Positions 9,091 through 19,345 of a stretch of DNA of 64,000 bases are shown here, piece by piece (position 1 is the stretch's first letter; every line of letters starts with the position of its first letter). The position numbers and the translations under genes were made by a program. Below the pieces are notes generated by a model. That model worked only from the letters and a program-made list of their open reading frames with translations. It made no database searches and had not been told where the DNA came from. The stretch comes from Peptococcaceae bacterium BRH_c8a (GTDB lineage: Bacteria > Bacillota > Desulfotomaculia > Desulfotomaculales > Desulfallaceae), in contig LADP01000018.1 in NCBI GenBank assembly GCA_000961575.1, positions 62,001-126,000 on the forward strand, given 5' to 3'.

Positions 9091-10932
9091 ATGGCCGAAT
9101 TTGCATACGATGTTCGGGACATCAAGTTCATACTAAATGAATGGCTGGACATGGAAGAAGTTTTTAATCTGGACAAATTTAAAGAGAATTATGAGCTGGA
9201 TGACGTAGACTTTATACTAAATGAAGTTTATAAGATCTCCAAGGAAGTTGTATTTCCCATTAATAAAGAAGGGGACGAAATTGGCGTCAAGTTTGCGGAC
9301 GGTCAGGTTAAAGTTCCGCCGTCGTATATAGAGGCCTATAAATTTTTGCAGGAAAACGGCTGGGGCTCTGCTAATGAATCGCTGGGCTCCGAAACCATTA
9401 TGCCGTTAACTTTATACAGGGCGTACAACGAAATAATTATGGCAGCCTGCCCGGCACTGTCATCCTATATCAAGTTGACCACCGGTGCGGCCAACCTGAT
9501 CTACAGGTTTGGCCAGGACAAAGACCGGGAACTGTTCATTGAAAATATGCTGAACGGTCGATGGACTGGCACCATGTGCCTAACAGAGCCGAATGCCGGT
9601 TCTGACGTGGGAGATTCCAGCACTAGAGCTTATCCTACCGATGACCCCAGAATATATAAAATTAAGGGCACCAAAATGTTTATTACCGGTGGCGAGGTTG
9701 ATTTAAGCGATAATATCATTCACATGGTGCTGGCTCGCCCAGAAGGAGGTGCCCCCGGTTCTAAAGGACTGGGCCTGTACATTGTGCCCAAAATTTGGGT
9801 TAATGATGACGGCAGCATGGGTGAACCCAACGATGTTGTATGCACCGGCGTTGAGCATAAGATGGGGCTTAAGGCGTCTGCCACAGCTATGTTAAACTTT
9901 GGTGAAAATGATAACTGTCTCGGGATACTGGTGGGCAGCCCACCGGACGACGCAGGGGCTTCCAAAGGTTTGTCCATGATGTTTCACATGATGAATGAAT
10001 CACGCATCGGCACGGGCCACAATGCCCTGGCCCAAATGGCTGCGGCTTATAATTTCGCGGCGCGTTTTGCCACCGAACGGATTCAGGGTCGCCCCTTTAC
10101 CAACCCCAAAGAAGGACGGGTGCCACTGATTAAACACGAAGATGTAAAAAGAATGCTATTAGAAATTAAAGCCCAGGTCGAGGCCATCCGGGCCATGGTA
10201 TTTAAGGGTTTTTACTACCTGGATATTGCCGAACACGGCAGCGACAAGGAAAAGTCCACCAGGTGCCAGGGACTGGCCGAGATACTCACCCCACTCATTA
10301 AGACTTACTCCAGTGAAACCGCCTGGCAGATGATCGGTCAGGCCATTCAAGTATACGGCGGGGTGGGTTACACTGAAGAATACCCCGTCTCCCAGTATGC
10401 CCGTGATGTGAAGATACTTTCCATTTGGGAGGGAACTTCATTTATTCACGCTATGGACTTGGTGGGCCGAAAAATGCGCATGAATGGCGGGCAGTCGTTC
10501 GCTAACTGGATGGATGACCGGAAAGACTTTATCGAGCAAAATAAAGATACTGCAGGGTTTGCCGTGGAATTTGGCAACCTGGAAAAAGCATACTGCTGTA
10601 TGACCGAAGTTAAAGATCTGTACGCTTCGTATTATGCTAACAAGACCGAAAAGGGAGAACTAATACCACTTTACGCACCGCAAGTGCTTACCTGTTGTGC
10701 CCAGTTGTTTGCCGGAGAAGCGATTATGGATCAGGCTTTGCTAGCCAATAGCAAGCTGGCTACCTTGGATGCGGGCCACCCCGATTATAACTACTATAAA
10801 GGTAAAATTGCGGCTGCCCGGTATTTTAGCAATAATATTCTGCCCCATGTGGTTATGCTTACCGAGCTAATTAAAAATGCTGACAAGTCGGCTGTTGAGT
10901 GCCCGGAAGAGGCGTTGGTCATTAATATCTAG
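9091..10932 (+). CDS. Acyl-CoA dehydrogenase, long (about 600 aa, DmdC-like) type
   Basis: 613 aa; CLTEPNAGSDVG, GGVGYTEEYPVSQYARDVKILSIWEGT; extended C-terminal domain. Confidence 0.9.
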   Translation: MAEFAYDVRDIKFILNEWLDMEEVFNLDKFKENYELDDVDFILNEVYKISKEVVFPINKEGDEIGVKFADGQVKVPPSYIEAYKFLQENGWGSANESLGSETIMPLTLYRAYNEIIMAACPALSSYIKLTTGAANLIYRFGQDKDRELFIENMLNGRWTGTMCLTEPNAGSDVGDSSTRAYPTDDPRIYKIKGTKMFITGGEVDLSDNIIHMVLARPEGGAPGSKGLGLYIVPKIWVNDDGSMGEPNDVVCTGVEHKMGLKASATAMLNFGENDNCLGILVGSPPDDAGASKGLSMMFHMMNESRIGTGHNALAQMAAAYNFAARFATERIQGRPFTNPKEGRVPLIKHEDVKRMLLEIKAQVEAIRAMVFKGFYYLDIAEHGSDKEKSTRCQGLAEILTPLIKTYSSETAWQMIGQAIQVYGGVGYTEEYPVSQYARDVKILSIWEGTSFIHAMDLVGRKMRMNGGQSFANWMDDRKDFIEQNKDTAGFAVEFGNLEKAYCCMTEVKDLYASYYANKTEKGELIPLYAPQVLTCCAQLFAGEAIMDQALLANSKLATLDAGHPDYNYYKGKIAAARYFSNNILPHVVMLTELIKNADKSAVECPEEALVINI

Positions 10933-11043
10933 TTAAGAATTATTAATGAGAACTCTGATTAAAAGCCAAATTAGCAGAAAGCACACATGACCGTAGACGG
11001 CTAAGAAACCGATAACATTGTACTGATAAGGGGAATTAATGGT

Positions 11044-12387
11044 ATGAGATACCAAGAGGAGTATAGGAGCAAATTGGTTACCGCTGATGAAGCGGTAAAA
11101 GCGGTAAAATCAGGCGACTGGGTGGCCTACAGCCATTTTGTGACCACCCCTCGGGTTTTGGATGAGGCTCTGGCTAGGCGGAAAGATGAACTAAGTGATG
11201 TTAAGTTAAGGGGCGTTTGTTCACTTTACCCGGTTCATGTTGCCCTGGCCGACCCGGAACAAAAGCATTTTATTTATAATAGTGGTTTTTTTAGCGGCGT
11301 AGACCGGAAACTACAGGACGATGGTATGTCTTTCCATATCCCCGGTCTGTACGCCGAGTCACCGGTGAATATCCGGTTGGGTAATTCTCCAGCAATCAAC
11401 GTGGCCATGCTCGTAACCACCCCCATGGATGAGAACGGTTTCTTCAATTTCAGCTTATCCAACTCTTACGAGCGGGCGCTGTGTGAAAAAGCTCAAACCG
11501 TAATCGTGGAAGTGAACCGGAATGCGCCTCGCTGCCTGGGTGGGGATCAGGAGTGTGTACACATTTCCGAAGTGGACTATATCGTTGAGGGTAGAAACGA
11601 TCCGCTGTTTGAGATACCCGTGCACCCGCCCACCGAGGTGGATAAAAAAATTGCTGCCCTAATAGTGGAAGAAATTGAAGATGGTGCCTGTCTGCAGTTG
11701 GGTATCGGCGGTATGCCCAACACCATTGGCCAAATGCTGGCCGATTCTGATCTAAAGGATCTGGGTGTACACAGTGAAATGCTGTGCGGCTCTTTTGTGG
11801 ATCTATATGAAAAAGGGATCATCACCGGGGCCAGAAAAACGATAGACCGCTTTAAAATGGTTTTTAGCTTTGCCTTGGGAGACGCCAGGTTATACGAATT
11901 TGTAAATAATAACCCTGCCTGCGCCATTTACCCGGTGGACTACACCAACTCGGCGGAGAACATTGCCAAAAATGACAAGCAAATTTCCATTAACAACGCC
12001 ATCGAGATAGATTTATACGGTCAGGTTAGTTCAGAATCAGTGGGTTCCCGGCAGATTTCCGGAACCGGCGGCCAGTTTGATTTTACTTATGGCGCTTTTC
12101 GTTCCAAGGGTGGCAAGGCATTCATCTGCTTGAGCTCGTCCAGGAAGGTTAGGGATAAACAGATCTCCAGGATTGTGCCCACCATTACCCCCGGCAGCAC
12201 TGTAACCGTGCCCAGGTCAGTGGTGCATTACGTAGCTACCGAATACGGTAAGGCTAACTTGAAAGGCAAGCCAACTTGGCAACGGGCGGAGATGCTGATT
12301 GAGATCGCCCATCCCGACTACCGGGATGACCTGATTAGGGAAGCAGAAAAGATGAAGATATGGACCAGAACTAATAAGCGGTTATGA
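11044..12387 (+). CDS. Acetyl-CoA hydrolase/transferase family protein (4-hydroxybutyrate/butyrate:acetate CoA-transferase-like)
   Basis: 447 aa; [28 protein letters not shown]. Confidence 0.88.
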   Translation: MRYQEEYRSKLVTADEAVKAVKSGDWVAYSHFVTTPRVLDEALARRKDELSDVKLRGVCSLYPVHVALADPEQKHFIYNSGFFSGVDRKLQDDGMSFHIPGLYAESPVNIRLGNSPAINVAMLVTTPMDENGFFNFSLSNSYERALCEKAQTVIVEVNRNAPRCLGGDQECVHISEVDYIVEGRNDPLFEIPVHPPTEVDKKIAALIVEEIEDGACLQLGIGGMPNTIGQMLADSDLKDLGVHSEMLCGSFVDLYEKGIITGARKTIDRFKMVFSFALGDARLYEFVNNNPACAIYPVDYTNSAENIAKNDKQISINNAIEIDLYGQVSSESVGSRQISGTGGQFDFTYGAFRSKGGKAFICLSSSRKVRDKQISRIVPTITPGSTVTVPRSVVHYVATEYGKANLKGKPTWQRAEMLIEIAHPDYRDDLIREAEKMKIWTRTNKRL

Positions 12388-12428
12388 TTTGAAAATAAAT
12401 TAATTTTTGAAAAAGAGGTGCAATGATA

Positions 12429-13298
12429 ATGGCAAGTTTTGCAGTCAAAAATATTTGTATTATCGGCGCGGGGAATATGGGACACCAGATAGCCCTCTCC
12501 GCAGCTTTAGCGGGCTACAAAGTGGTCTGTACTGATATCAATCAAGAGATTTTAAAGCAGGCTGAAAATTTTGTTGATACCTATCTACCCCAACGGGTAA
12601 CCAAGGGTAAGCTCACCGAGGACGAATCCAAAGCAGCCCGGGCTAGGGTATCTTTTACCAGCGATTTAAAAGAAGCGGCCCAGGACGCCGATCTAGTGAT
12701 TGAGGCCGTGATAGAAAAACTGGAGCTAAAACGTAAGATTTTTGCGGATTTGGACAAAATTTGTCCCCCGCATGCCATATTAGCCACCAACAGCTCCTAC
12801 ATAGTCAGCTCCAAAATCGCTGACGTAACCGGTAGACCGGACAAAGTTTGCAATATGCACTTCTTTAATCCGGCTCTGGTGATGAAGCTGGTGGAAGTGG
12901 TCAAAGGGCCGCACGTATCCGATGACACGGTGGAGATAGTGATGGAAGTATGCAAAAAGATGGGGAAAGTACCTGTTATGCTGCAAAAAGAAATATACGG
13001 CTTTTTGGTTAACCGGATTGTTTCCGCCATTAAAAACGAAGCACTGTATATCTATGATATGGGGGTGGCTACTCCCGAAGATATTGACACTGCAGTGGTA
13101 CATGCCCTGGGACACCCGATGGGCCCGTTCAGATTGCTTGATTTAACCGGTGTCGACCTCACTTACTATATTAGTACGGAACGCTACCAGGAAACTGGCG
13201 ATCCCAAGTACAAGCCCTCGCCTATTATTGTAGAAAAATTTATCAAGAAAGAATGGGGCCGCAAAACCGGTAAAGGATTCTATGACTATTGCAAGTAA
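12429..13298 (+). CDS. 3-hydroxyacyl-CoA (3-hydroxybutyryl-CoA) dehydrogenase
   Basis: Rossmann motif ICIIGAGNMGHQIA; NMHFFNPALVMKLVEVV; start at 12423, 12426 or 12429. Confidence 0.92.
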   Translation: MASFAVKNICIIGAGNMGHQIALSAALAGYKVVCTDINQEILKQAENFVDTYLPQRVTKGKLTEDESKAARARVSFTSDLKEAAQDADLVIEAVIEKLELKRKIFADLDKICPPHAILATNSSYIVSSKIADVTGRPDKVCNMHFFNPALVMKLVEVVKGPHVSDDTVEIVMEVCKKMGKVPVMLQKEIYGFLVNRIVSAIKNEALYIYDMGVATPEDIDTAVVHALGHPMGPFRLLDLTGVDLTYYISTERYQETGDPKYKPSPIIVEKFIKKEWGRKTGKGFYDYCK

Positions 13299-13358
13299 AA
13301 ATCAAACAATAAAATATAAGCAACACAAATATCCTGCCTAAAAGGGGGCTAATTATAA

Positions 13359-14543
13359 ATGAGAGAAGTTTACTTGGTTGAAGGGGTGCGCACGCCCATA
13401 GCCAAGGCGGGCAAAAGATCTTGGTTTGCCAATGTCAGGGCGGACGACCTGGCTGCCGCGGTGATAAATGAAGTGTTGAACCGGGCCGACGTTACCGGGT
13501 CCAAGAGAGAACAAGTGGATGATGTTATGCTGGGCGGCACTTATTTAATGCAGGATATGGGTTCCAATATCGGTCGCTATGCTACTATCATGGCCGGCAT
13601 GCCGTTTAGTGTCCCCGGGTGTACGGTGGATCGCCTCTGTGGATCCGGTCTGCAAACCATTGCCTTTGCTGTTTCTTCCATTGCTATGGGCTGGTCGGAT
13701 TTAATTATTGCCGGCGGGGTTCAACAAATGACCCATGTGCCGATGGCCTCGGGCTTTAGCCCCAACCCCCGGCTAGCGGAGTTTACCGACCCCGATATGA
13801 TACGGATGGGTTATACCGCGGAAATGGTAGCCAGACGGTACAATATCAGCCGGGAAAAACAAGATCAGATGGCTGCAGAGAGCCATGCCAAGGCCCATAA
13901 AACTACCGAAGCAGGCCTTTTTAAGGATGAAATATTACCCATTGAAGCAGATGTGCCCACCGAGGACGGGGGCACTCAAAAAATGCTGGTTACCCGGGAT
14001 CAGGGTATCAGACCGGGCACTACTATGGAAACGCTGGCCAAGCTAAAGCCGGTATTTATGGATGATGAACTGGCCACCGTCACTGCTGGTAATTCCAGCC
14101 AGACCAATGATGCTTCCGCTGCTGTTCTGGTGGCCAGTAAGGAAAAAATACAAGAGCTGGGTTTAAAGCCTAAAATGAAGCTGGTGGCTTATGCTGTGAT
14201 TGGCGTAGACCCCGTCGTCATGGGTATTGGCCCTGCTTTAGCTATCCCCAAAGCCCTAAAGCAAGCCGGCATGACTATTGATCAAATAGATTTGTGGGAA
14301 ATTAACGAGGCCTTTGCCTCCCAGGCTGTTTATTGCACTGAAGAGTTAGGCATCAGAAACCATCCGCTGCTTAATCCGCGCGGCAGCGGCATAGCTCTGG
14401 GGCACCCGCTGGGCTGCACCGGGGCGCGCATTGCCACCACCCTGATGCACGAAATGCCTTATTACAACGCCAAATTCGCCGTAGAAAGTATGTGTATCGG
14501 TCACGGTCAGGGCGCTGCAGCGATCTGGGAATGGGTTGGCTAA
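13359..14543 (+). CDS. Acetyl-CoA acetyltransferase (thiolase)
   Basis: 394 aa; DRLCGSGLQ, NEAFASQ, GSGIALGHPLGCTGAR, CIGHGQGAA. Confidence 0.93.
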   Translation: MREVYLVEGVRTPIAKAGKRSWFANVRADDLAAAVINEVLNRADVTGSKREQVDDVMLGGTYLMQDMGSNIGRYATIMAGMPFSVPGCTVDRLCGSGLQTIAFAVSSIAMGWSDLIIAGGVQQMTHVPMASGFSPNPRLAEFTDPDMIRMGYTAEMVARRYNISREKQDQMAAESHAKAHKTTEAGLFKDEILPIEADVPTEDGGTQKMLVTRDQGIRPGTTMETLAKLKPVFMDDELATVTAGNSSQTNDASAAVLVASKEKIQELGLKPKMKLVAYAVIGVDPVVMGIGPALAIPKALKQAGMTIDQIDLWEINEAFASQAVYCTEELGIRNHPLLNPRGSGIALGHPLGCTGARIATTLMHEMPYYNAKFAVESMCIGHGQGAAAIWEWVG

Positions 14544-14587
14544 TTAGATTTATTAAAAATTTCGAACCACAAGAGGAAGGGACAAAC

Positions 14588-15367
14588 ATGGATTACCAAA
14601 ATATACTGCTCGAAAAAGACGGTCATATTGCCGTGATTACTTTAAACCGCCCGGAAGTGCGCAATGCCCTGGATCCCCAAACATGGGCTGAGATTCGCGG
14701 CGCCGCGCGGGAATGTCGTTTCGAAAAAGATGTGCGCGTGGTAATTATCACCGGGGCGGGAGGAAAAGCATTTGCCTCCGGGGCAGATATCCGCTCTCTT
14801 AGGGAACGCGAGGCACTGGAAGTACTAAAAAGCGAAGCCCAGGAATCATTGAATGACCTGGAAAACCTGGATAAGCCGGTTATTGCCGCTATTGACGGGT
14901 TTGCCCTGGGCGGCGGATGTGAGCTGGCTCTGGCCTGCGATATCAGGATTGCCACCAGTCGCTCCAAGTTAGGCCAGCCCGAAGTTAACCTGGGCATTAT
15001 CCCGGGGGCGGGCGGCACCCAGAGACTACAGAGAGTAGTTGGCGTTGGCAAAGCTAAAGAACTAATCTTTACCGGCGATATCATCAGCGCCCAGGAAGCT
15101 AAAGAGATTGGTCTGGTGAATAAGGTAGTAGAGCAGCCCGAAGATTTGCTTTCGGTGGCCAAGGAAATGGCCCAAAAAATAATTGCCAAGGGGCCGATGG
15201 CTGTTAGCCTGGCCAAAGTGGCTATCAATGTGGGTGCCAACACGGATATTAACTCGGGGTTGTTATTTGAGAAGTTCGCTCAGGTAATCGCCTTTTCCAC
15301 CGCAGACCGCATTGAAGGTACAACTGCATTCTTAGAAAAACGCAAGCCGAATTTTAAAGCTAAATAA
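14588..15367 (+). CDS. Enoyl-CoA hydratase/crotonase
   Basis: ATG at 14588 with RBS AGAGGAAGGG (the track start 14492 is too far upstream); both crotonase Glu contexts GGGCELA and GQPEVNLGIIPGAGGTQRL. Confidence 0.92.
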   Translation: MDYQNILLEKDGHIAVITLNRPEVRNALDPQTWAEIRGAARECRFEKDVRVVIITGAGGKAFASGADIRSLREREALEVLKSEAQESLNDLENLDKPVIAAIDGFALGGGCELALACDIRIATSRSKLGQPEVNLGIIPGAGGTQRLQRVVGVGKAKELIFTGDIISAQEAKEIGLVNKVVEQPEDLLSVAKEMAQKIIAKGPMAVSLAKVAINVGANTDINSGLLFEKFAQVIAFSTADRIEGTTAFLEKRKPNFKAK

Positions 15368-15502
15368 AGAAGCCGACGGTTATCGGCGCTATCCACTAAC
15401 AAGTTGATGCGGTGCTTACCCGGACTTCGGCGTGGGCATCGCATGCCTTATTTGACGCAGTTACATTACCGGTTAAAACGGGAGTAAAAAGGAGGGCTAG
15501 CT

Positions 15503-16657
15503 ATGGACTTTAGTCTGTCTGATGAAATGAGAGACATGAAACGGACGATTCGCGATTTCGTGGATAACGAAGTGGAACCCTGCGCCATGCAAATAGAAGA
15601 GGAAGACCATATTCCCCAGCATTTGATTGACCAGGCCAAGGAAATGGGCCTTTTCGGCATGAGCATCCCGGAACAGTATGGCGGTCTGGGCCTGAACATG
15701 GTGGAAAAGTGCCTGCTGCTAGAAGAGCTCGGCCGGGCCAACATGAGTTTCACCACCTATATCGGGGCCCACACGGGCATCGGCACCACCGGTATCGTAG
15801 AACTGGCTAACGAAGAATTAAAACAAAAATACCTGCCCGGCCTGGCCAGCGGTGAAAAACTGGGCGCTTTTGCCCTGACCGAACCCGATTCCGGTTCGGA
15901 TGCCACCAATATGAAAACCTCGGCAGTTTTAAAGGGCGATAAGTGGATCTTAAACGGCATGAAACATTTTATCACCAACGCACCAGAAGCAGAAGTATTT
16001 ACAGTTATCGCCGTAACGGACAAGGAAAAAGGGGCCCGGGGCGGATTTACCGCTTTCGTGGTGGAAAAAGATTCTCCCGGCTTCTCCATCGGTACCATTG
16101 AAAGAAAGATGGGCCTGCGCGGCTCGCACACTTCAGAGGTTATCTTTGAGGATTGTGAAGTGCCCAAGGAAAATGTGCTGGGGATAGAAGGCAAAGGTTA
16201 TTCCAGTGCCTTGCGGATTTTAAGCAAGGGTCGGGTGGCGCTGGGGGCCCGCTGTGTGGGCGCTTGTGACAAGCTGGTGGAGTTATCTGCTAAATACGCT
16301 CAGCAGCGGGTGCAGTTTGGTCAGCCCATTGCCAGTTTCCAGGCTATCCAGTGGATGCTGGCTGAAATGGCTACCGATACCGAGGCGGCTAGGGCGCTGA
16401 CCTACCGGGTGGCCTGGATGGTAGACCAGGGCCTGCCGGTGTTGAAAGAAGGCCCCATGGTTAAACTGTTTGCCTCTGAAGCACTGGGCCGGGTGGTTGA
16501 TAAGGCGGTTCAGGTGCACGGCGGCATGGGATATATGAAGGAATTCCCGGTGGAACGTTTTTACCGGGATGCCAGATTGACTCGCATCTACGAGGGAACC
16601 AATGAAATACAGCGGATGGTTATAGCCGCCCGGCTGCTTAAAGAATTACAAATATAA
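15503..16657 (+). CDS. Short-chain acyl-CoA dehydrogenase
   Basis: 384 aa; ALTEPDSGSDA; VHGGMGYMKEFPVERFYRDARLTRIYEGTNEIQ with catalytic Glu. Confidence 0.94.
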   Translation: MDFSLSDEMRDMKRTIRDFVDNEVEPCAMQIEEEDHIPQHLIDQAKEMGLFGMSIPEQYGGLGLNMVEKCLLLEELGRANMSFTTYIGAHTGIGTTGIVELANEELKQKYLPGLASGEKLGAFALTEPDSGSDATNMKTSAVLKGDKWILNGMKHFITNAPEAEVFTVIAVTDKEKGARGGFTAFVVEKDSPGFSIGTIERKMGLRGSHTSEVIFEDCEVPKENVLGIEGKGYSSALRILSKGRVALGARCVGACDKLVELSAKYAQQRVQFGQPIASFQAIQWMLAEMATDTEAARALTYRVAWMVDQGLPVLKEGPMVKLFASEALGRVVDKAVQVHGGMGYMKEFPVERFYRDARLTRIYEGTNEIQRMVIAARLLKELQI

Positions 16658-16685
16658 GCTGCCGAGCAAGAAAGAAGGTGACCGG

Positions 16686-17864
16686 ATGGAAAGCGTAGCC
16701 ATTATTGGAGCCGGGCAGACCAAATACGGTGATTTTCCCGGCCTTGGTGTTAAGGAACTGTTTGCCGAAGCTTACCTGGAAATGCTGCAGAGTGTAGACC
16801 GGGGGCTGGAACAGCAGCGGATTGGGGCCGCCTATATCGGCAGCCTTAGTGCGGGCAGTGGATTTCAACTGGGTCAGTTGGCCCCACTGCTTATGGGCCA
16901 TGTGGGCCTGCCCCACGTGAATGCAGCTCGCATTGAAAATGCTTGTGCCTCGGGTGGGTATGCCTTGTATAGTGCGGCCTGCGCGGTGGCGTCCGGCAAG
17001 TTTGACCTGGTGCTGGCCGCGGGCGTGGAGAAGATGAGGGACGTTTCTTCAAGCAAGGGCAGATACTGGCTGGGGGTTTCCGGGGATACCGAATATGAGC
17101 GCCTGGCCGGTTCCACCTTTGCCGGCATCTATGCCCTGATGGCCGCCAGGTACATGCACGAATACGGGCTGAAAAGGGAGCACCTTTCCATGGTGGCGGT
17201 AAAGAATCACCGTCACGCGGTGTCCAACCCTAAAGCCCAGTTCCGTAAAGAAATTACCATCGAGCAAGCCCTAAAGGGTGTTCCGGTGGCCCACCCCTTT
17301 AACGTGTGGGACTGCAGCCCCACCACCGACGGCGCGGCGGTGGTACTGCTCTGCAACGCCAAGATTGCTAAAGAGTTTACCGATAAACCCGTTTATTTAA
17401 AAGGGTTCGGGGCGGCCAGTGATTATCTGGCCATCCACGACCGGGACAGCATGACCAGGCTGCTGGCTACCCGTAAGGCTGCTGACGAAGCGTATAAACA
17501 GGCTGGTGTCGGGCCTAAGGATATTGATTTTGCCGAGGTGCACGATTGTTTTACCATTGCCGAAATTCTGGCCTACGGTGACCTGGGCTTTGCCGAGGAA
17601 GGACGGGCTCAGTACCTGTTGGAGGAAGGTTTTACCCAATTGGACGGCAAACTGCCGGTTAATGCCAGCGGGGGATTAAAGGCCAAGGGGCACCCCATTG
17701 GGGCCACCGGGTGCGGTATGGCCTGCGAAGTTTTTAAACAACTGCGTGACGAGGCCAAAGAACCCAGCCGGCAGATTAAGAACGCCAGGTACGCTTTATC
17801 CCATAATGTAGGTGGTTCCGGCGGGACAGCCGCGGTATTCATCTACCAGAGGGGGGACGCCTGA
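16686..17864 (+). CDS. SCP-x-type thiolase
   Basis: 392 aa; IENACASGGYAL with nucleophilic Cys, SGGLKAKGHPIGATG, SHNVGGSGGTAAV. Confidence 0.9.
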   Translation: MESVAIIGAGQTKYGDFPGLGVKELFAEAYLEMLQSVDRGLEQQRIGAAYIGSLSAGSGFQLGQLAPLLMGHVGLPHVNAARIENACASGGYALYSAACAVASGKFDLVLAAGVEKMRDVSSSKGRYWLGVSGDTEYERLAGSTFAGIYALMAARYMHEYGLKREHLSMVAVKNHRHAVSNPKAQFRKEITIEQALKGVPVAHPFNVWDCSPTTDGAAVVLLCNAKIAKEFTDKPVYLKGFGAASDYLAIHDRDSMTRLLATRKAADEAYKQAGVGPKDIDFAEVHDCFTIAEILAYGDLGFAEEGRAQYLLEEGFTQLDGKLPVNASGGLKAKGHPIGATGCGMACEVFKQLRDEAKEPSRQIKNARYALSHNVGGSGGTAAVFIYQRGDA

Positions 17865-18868
17865 TGACCAAGAGTATCATATCCGGTGGAGTTTACTTGC
17901 CCACCTTACGGATCAAGCGCGATGAGTACCTGAGCGCCTTGGGCAGTTGTTCTGCCGCCATGCGGGAGAAAACAGTCATGGACATAGATGAAGATGTGAT
18001 TACTATGGCGGTGGCAGCAGCCAGGGACGCCCTGGCTGACCTGGATGTTTCCCGCGTGGGTGTGCTGACCCTGGCCTCCACTAATTTTCCCTATCAGGAA
18101 AAGGCGCTGGCCGGTACCCTGGTAGAGGCGCTGGGGCTGGATAAGCATGTGCTGACCTCTCAGCATGGCAATTCCACCATAGCAGGCACCGAAGCACTGC
18201 TGGCGGCGCTGGGCTTGCTGGAACAAACGGAGCAGCAATACGCCCTGGTGGTTGTATCCGATGCCCCGACGTCCGGGCCTGATGTGGACATGGAACATGG
18301 CTTCGGTGCTGCTGCCTGCGCCTTTGTGCTGGCCAAAGACGAACCGGGTCTGGCATTTGAAGGGGTTTATGCCCAATCCGGGGAAACCATGGGCCTGCGC
18401 TACCGTCTGCCGGGGGAAACCGATATCAGGGATATCGGAGTAAAAGCCTTTGCCACCCTTGACTACAATGAAATGGTCAAGGCCGCAGTAACGGGGTTGG
18501 TAAGCAAGCTTAACCGGAACTTGGCGGATTACCGCCATATAGTTATGCACCAGGCAGATGCAAAAACCGCTGCGGCTTTGGCCAAAAAGATGGGTTGCAG
18601 CGATGTGCAAACCAAAGAAGGATCTGTATTTGCTGATACGGGAGACATCGGGGCCTGTTCATCTTTGCTGGGTTTATGCCGGGTACTGGAATCCGCTGCT
18701 TCCGGGGACTGCCTGTTAATATCTTCCTACGGTTCGGGCTCGGGAAGTCAAGCCCTGAGTTTTCGTCTGCAGGCACCCCTGAAGAACAGCGGTTCGTTCC
18801 AAGCCAGGCTTGAAGATAAAAAATATATCGGGTATATCCAATATCTAAAACAGAAAAGAAGTATCTGA
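17864..18868 (+). CDS. HMG-CoA synthase/KAS-III-like protein lacking the canonical nucleophilic Cys
   Basis: 334 aa; ATG overlaps the thiolase stop; GNSTIAGTEALLAAL aligns to the (F)ACKAGTxxx segment of archaeal HMG-CoA synthases with Cys replaced by Thr; MHQADAK retained. Confidence 0.8.
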   Translation: MTKSIISGGVYLPTLRIKRDEYLSALGSCSAAMREKTVMDIDEDVITMAVAAARDALADLDVSRVGVLTLASTNFPYQEKALAGTLVEALGLDKHVLTSQHGNSTIAGTEALLAALGLLEQTEQQYALVVVSDAPTSGPDVDMEHGFGAAACAFVLAKDEPGLAFEGVYAQSGETMGLRYRLPGETDIRDIGVKAFATLDYNEMVKAAVTGLVSKLNRNLADYRHIVMHQADAKTAAALAKKMGCSDVQTKEGSVFADTGDIGACSSLLGLCRVLESAASGDCLLISSYGSGSGSQALSFRLQAPLKNSGSFQARLEDKKYIGYIQYLKQKRSI

Positions 18869-18877
18869 GGTGATTAA

Positions 18878-19294
18878 ATGGGCGCTCACATATCTATTCC
18901 CATGTACCAGAGGGCGGTTCCCCAGCGTTACAGGCTGGTGGGGCAGCGCTGCGGGGCCTGCGGCAAGATTAACTTTCCTCCCAAGGCAGTGTGCAAATAT
19001 TGTTACCAGGGTACATCCTTCGAAGATGTCCAGCTAAGCGGCAGGGGCACGGTATATTCATATACCGTAATTGCCGGAGGCGGCGCCCCGCCCGAATTTG
19101 CGGCAGAAGCCCGGTGTAAGGGCAGTTACCCCGTAATAATTGTTGAGCTGGCAGAAGGACCCCGGGTAATTGCCCAGATGGTTAATCCCCCCGAAGAGGG
19201 AATTGCCATAGGCATGCCGGTAAAAGCGGTATTTAGAAAGATATATGAAGAAGAAGGGGTAATCAGGTACGGGTTTAAATTTAGCCCGGCCTGA
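18878..19294 (+). CDS. Zn-ribbon/OB-fold DUF35 protein
   Basis: 138 aa; CGACGKINFPPKAVCKYC rubredoxin-like zinc ribbon followed by OB-fold (GTVYSYTVI). Confidence 0.92.
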   Translation: MGAHISIPMYQRAVPQRYRLVGQRCGACGKINFPPKAVCKYCYQGTSFEDVQLSGRGTVYSYTVIAGGGAPPEFAAEARCKGSYPVIIVELAEGPRVIAQMVNPPEEGIAIGMPVKAVFRKIYEEEGVIRYGFKFSPA

Positions 19295-19345
19295 TTGAAC
19301 TGGCCTTTCGCTGGGCCAATAAATATTAAAAAGGTGGGAAAGCTC

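Noticed and set aside
14623-15243. 206-aa minus-strand ORF opposite the enoyl-CoA hydratase
   Set aside because: Antisense shadow of a well-supported crotonase gene
17906-18610. 234-aa minus-strand ORF opposite the HMGS-like gene
   Set aside because: Shadow ORF in GC-rich coding DNA; low-complexity composition, no family resemblance, and the sense gene is clearly coding
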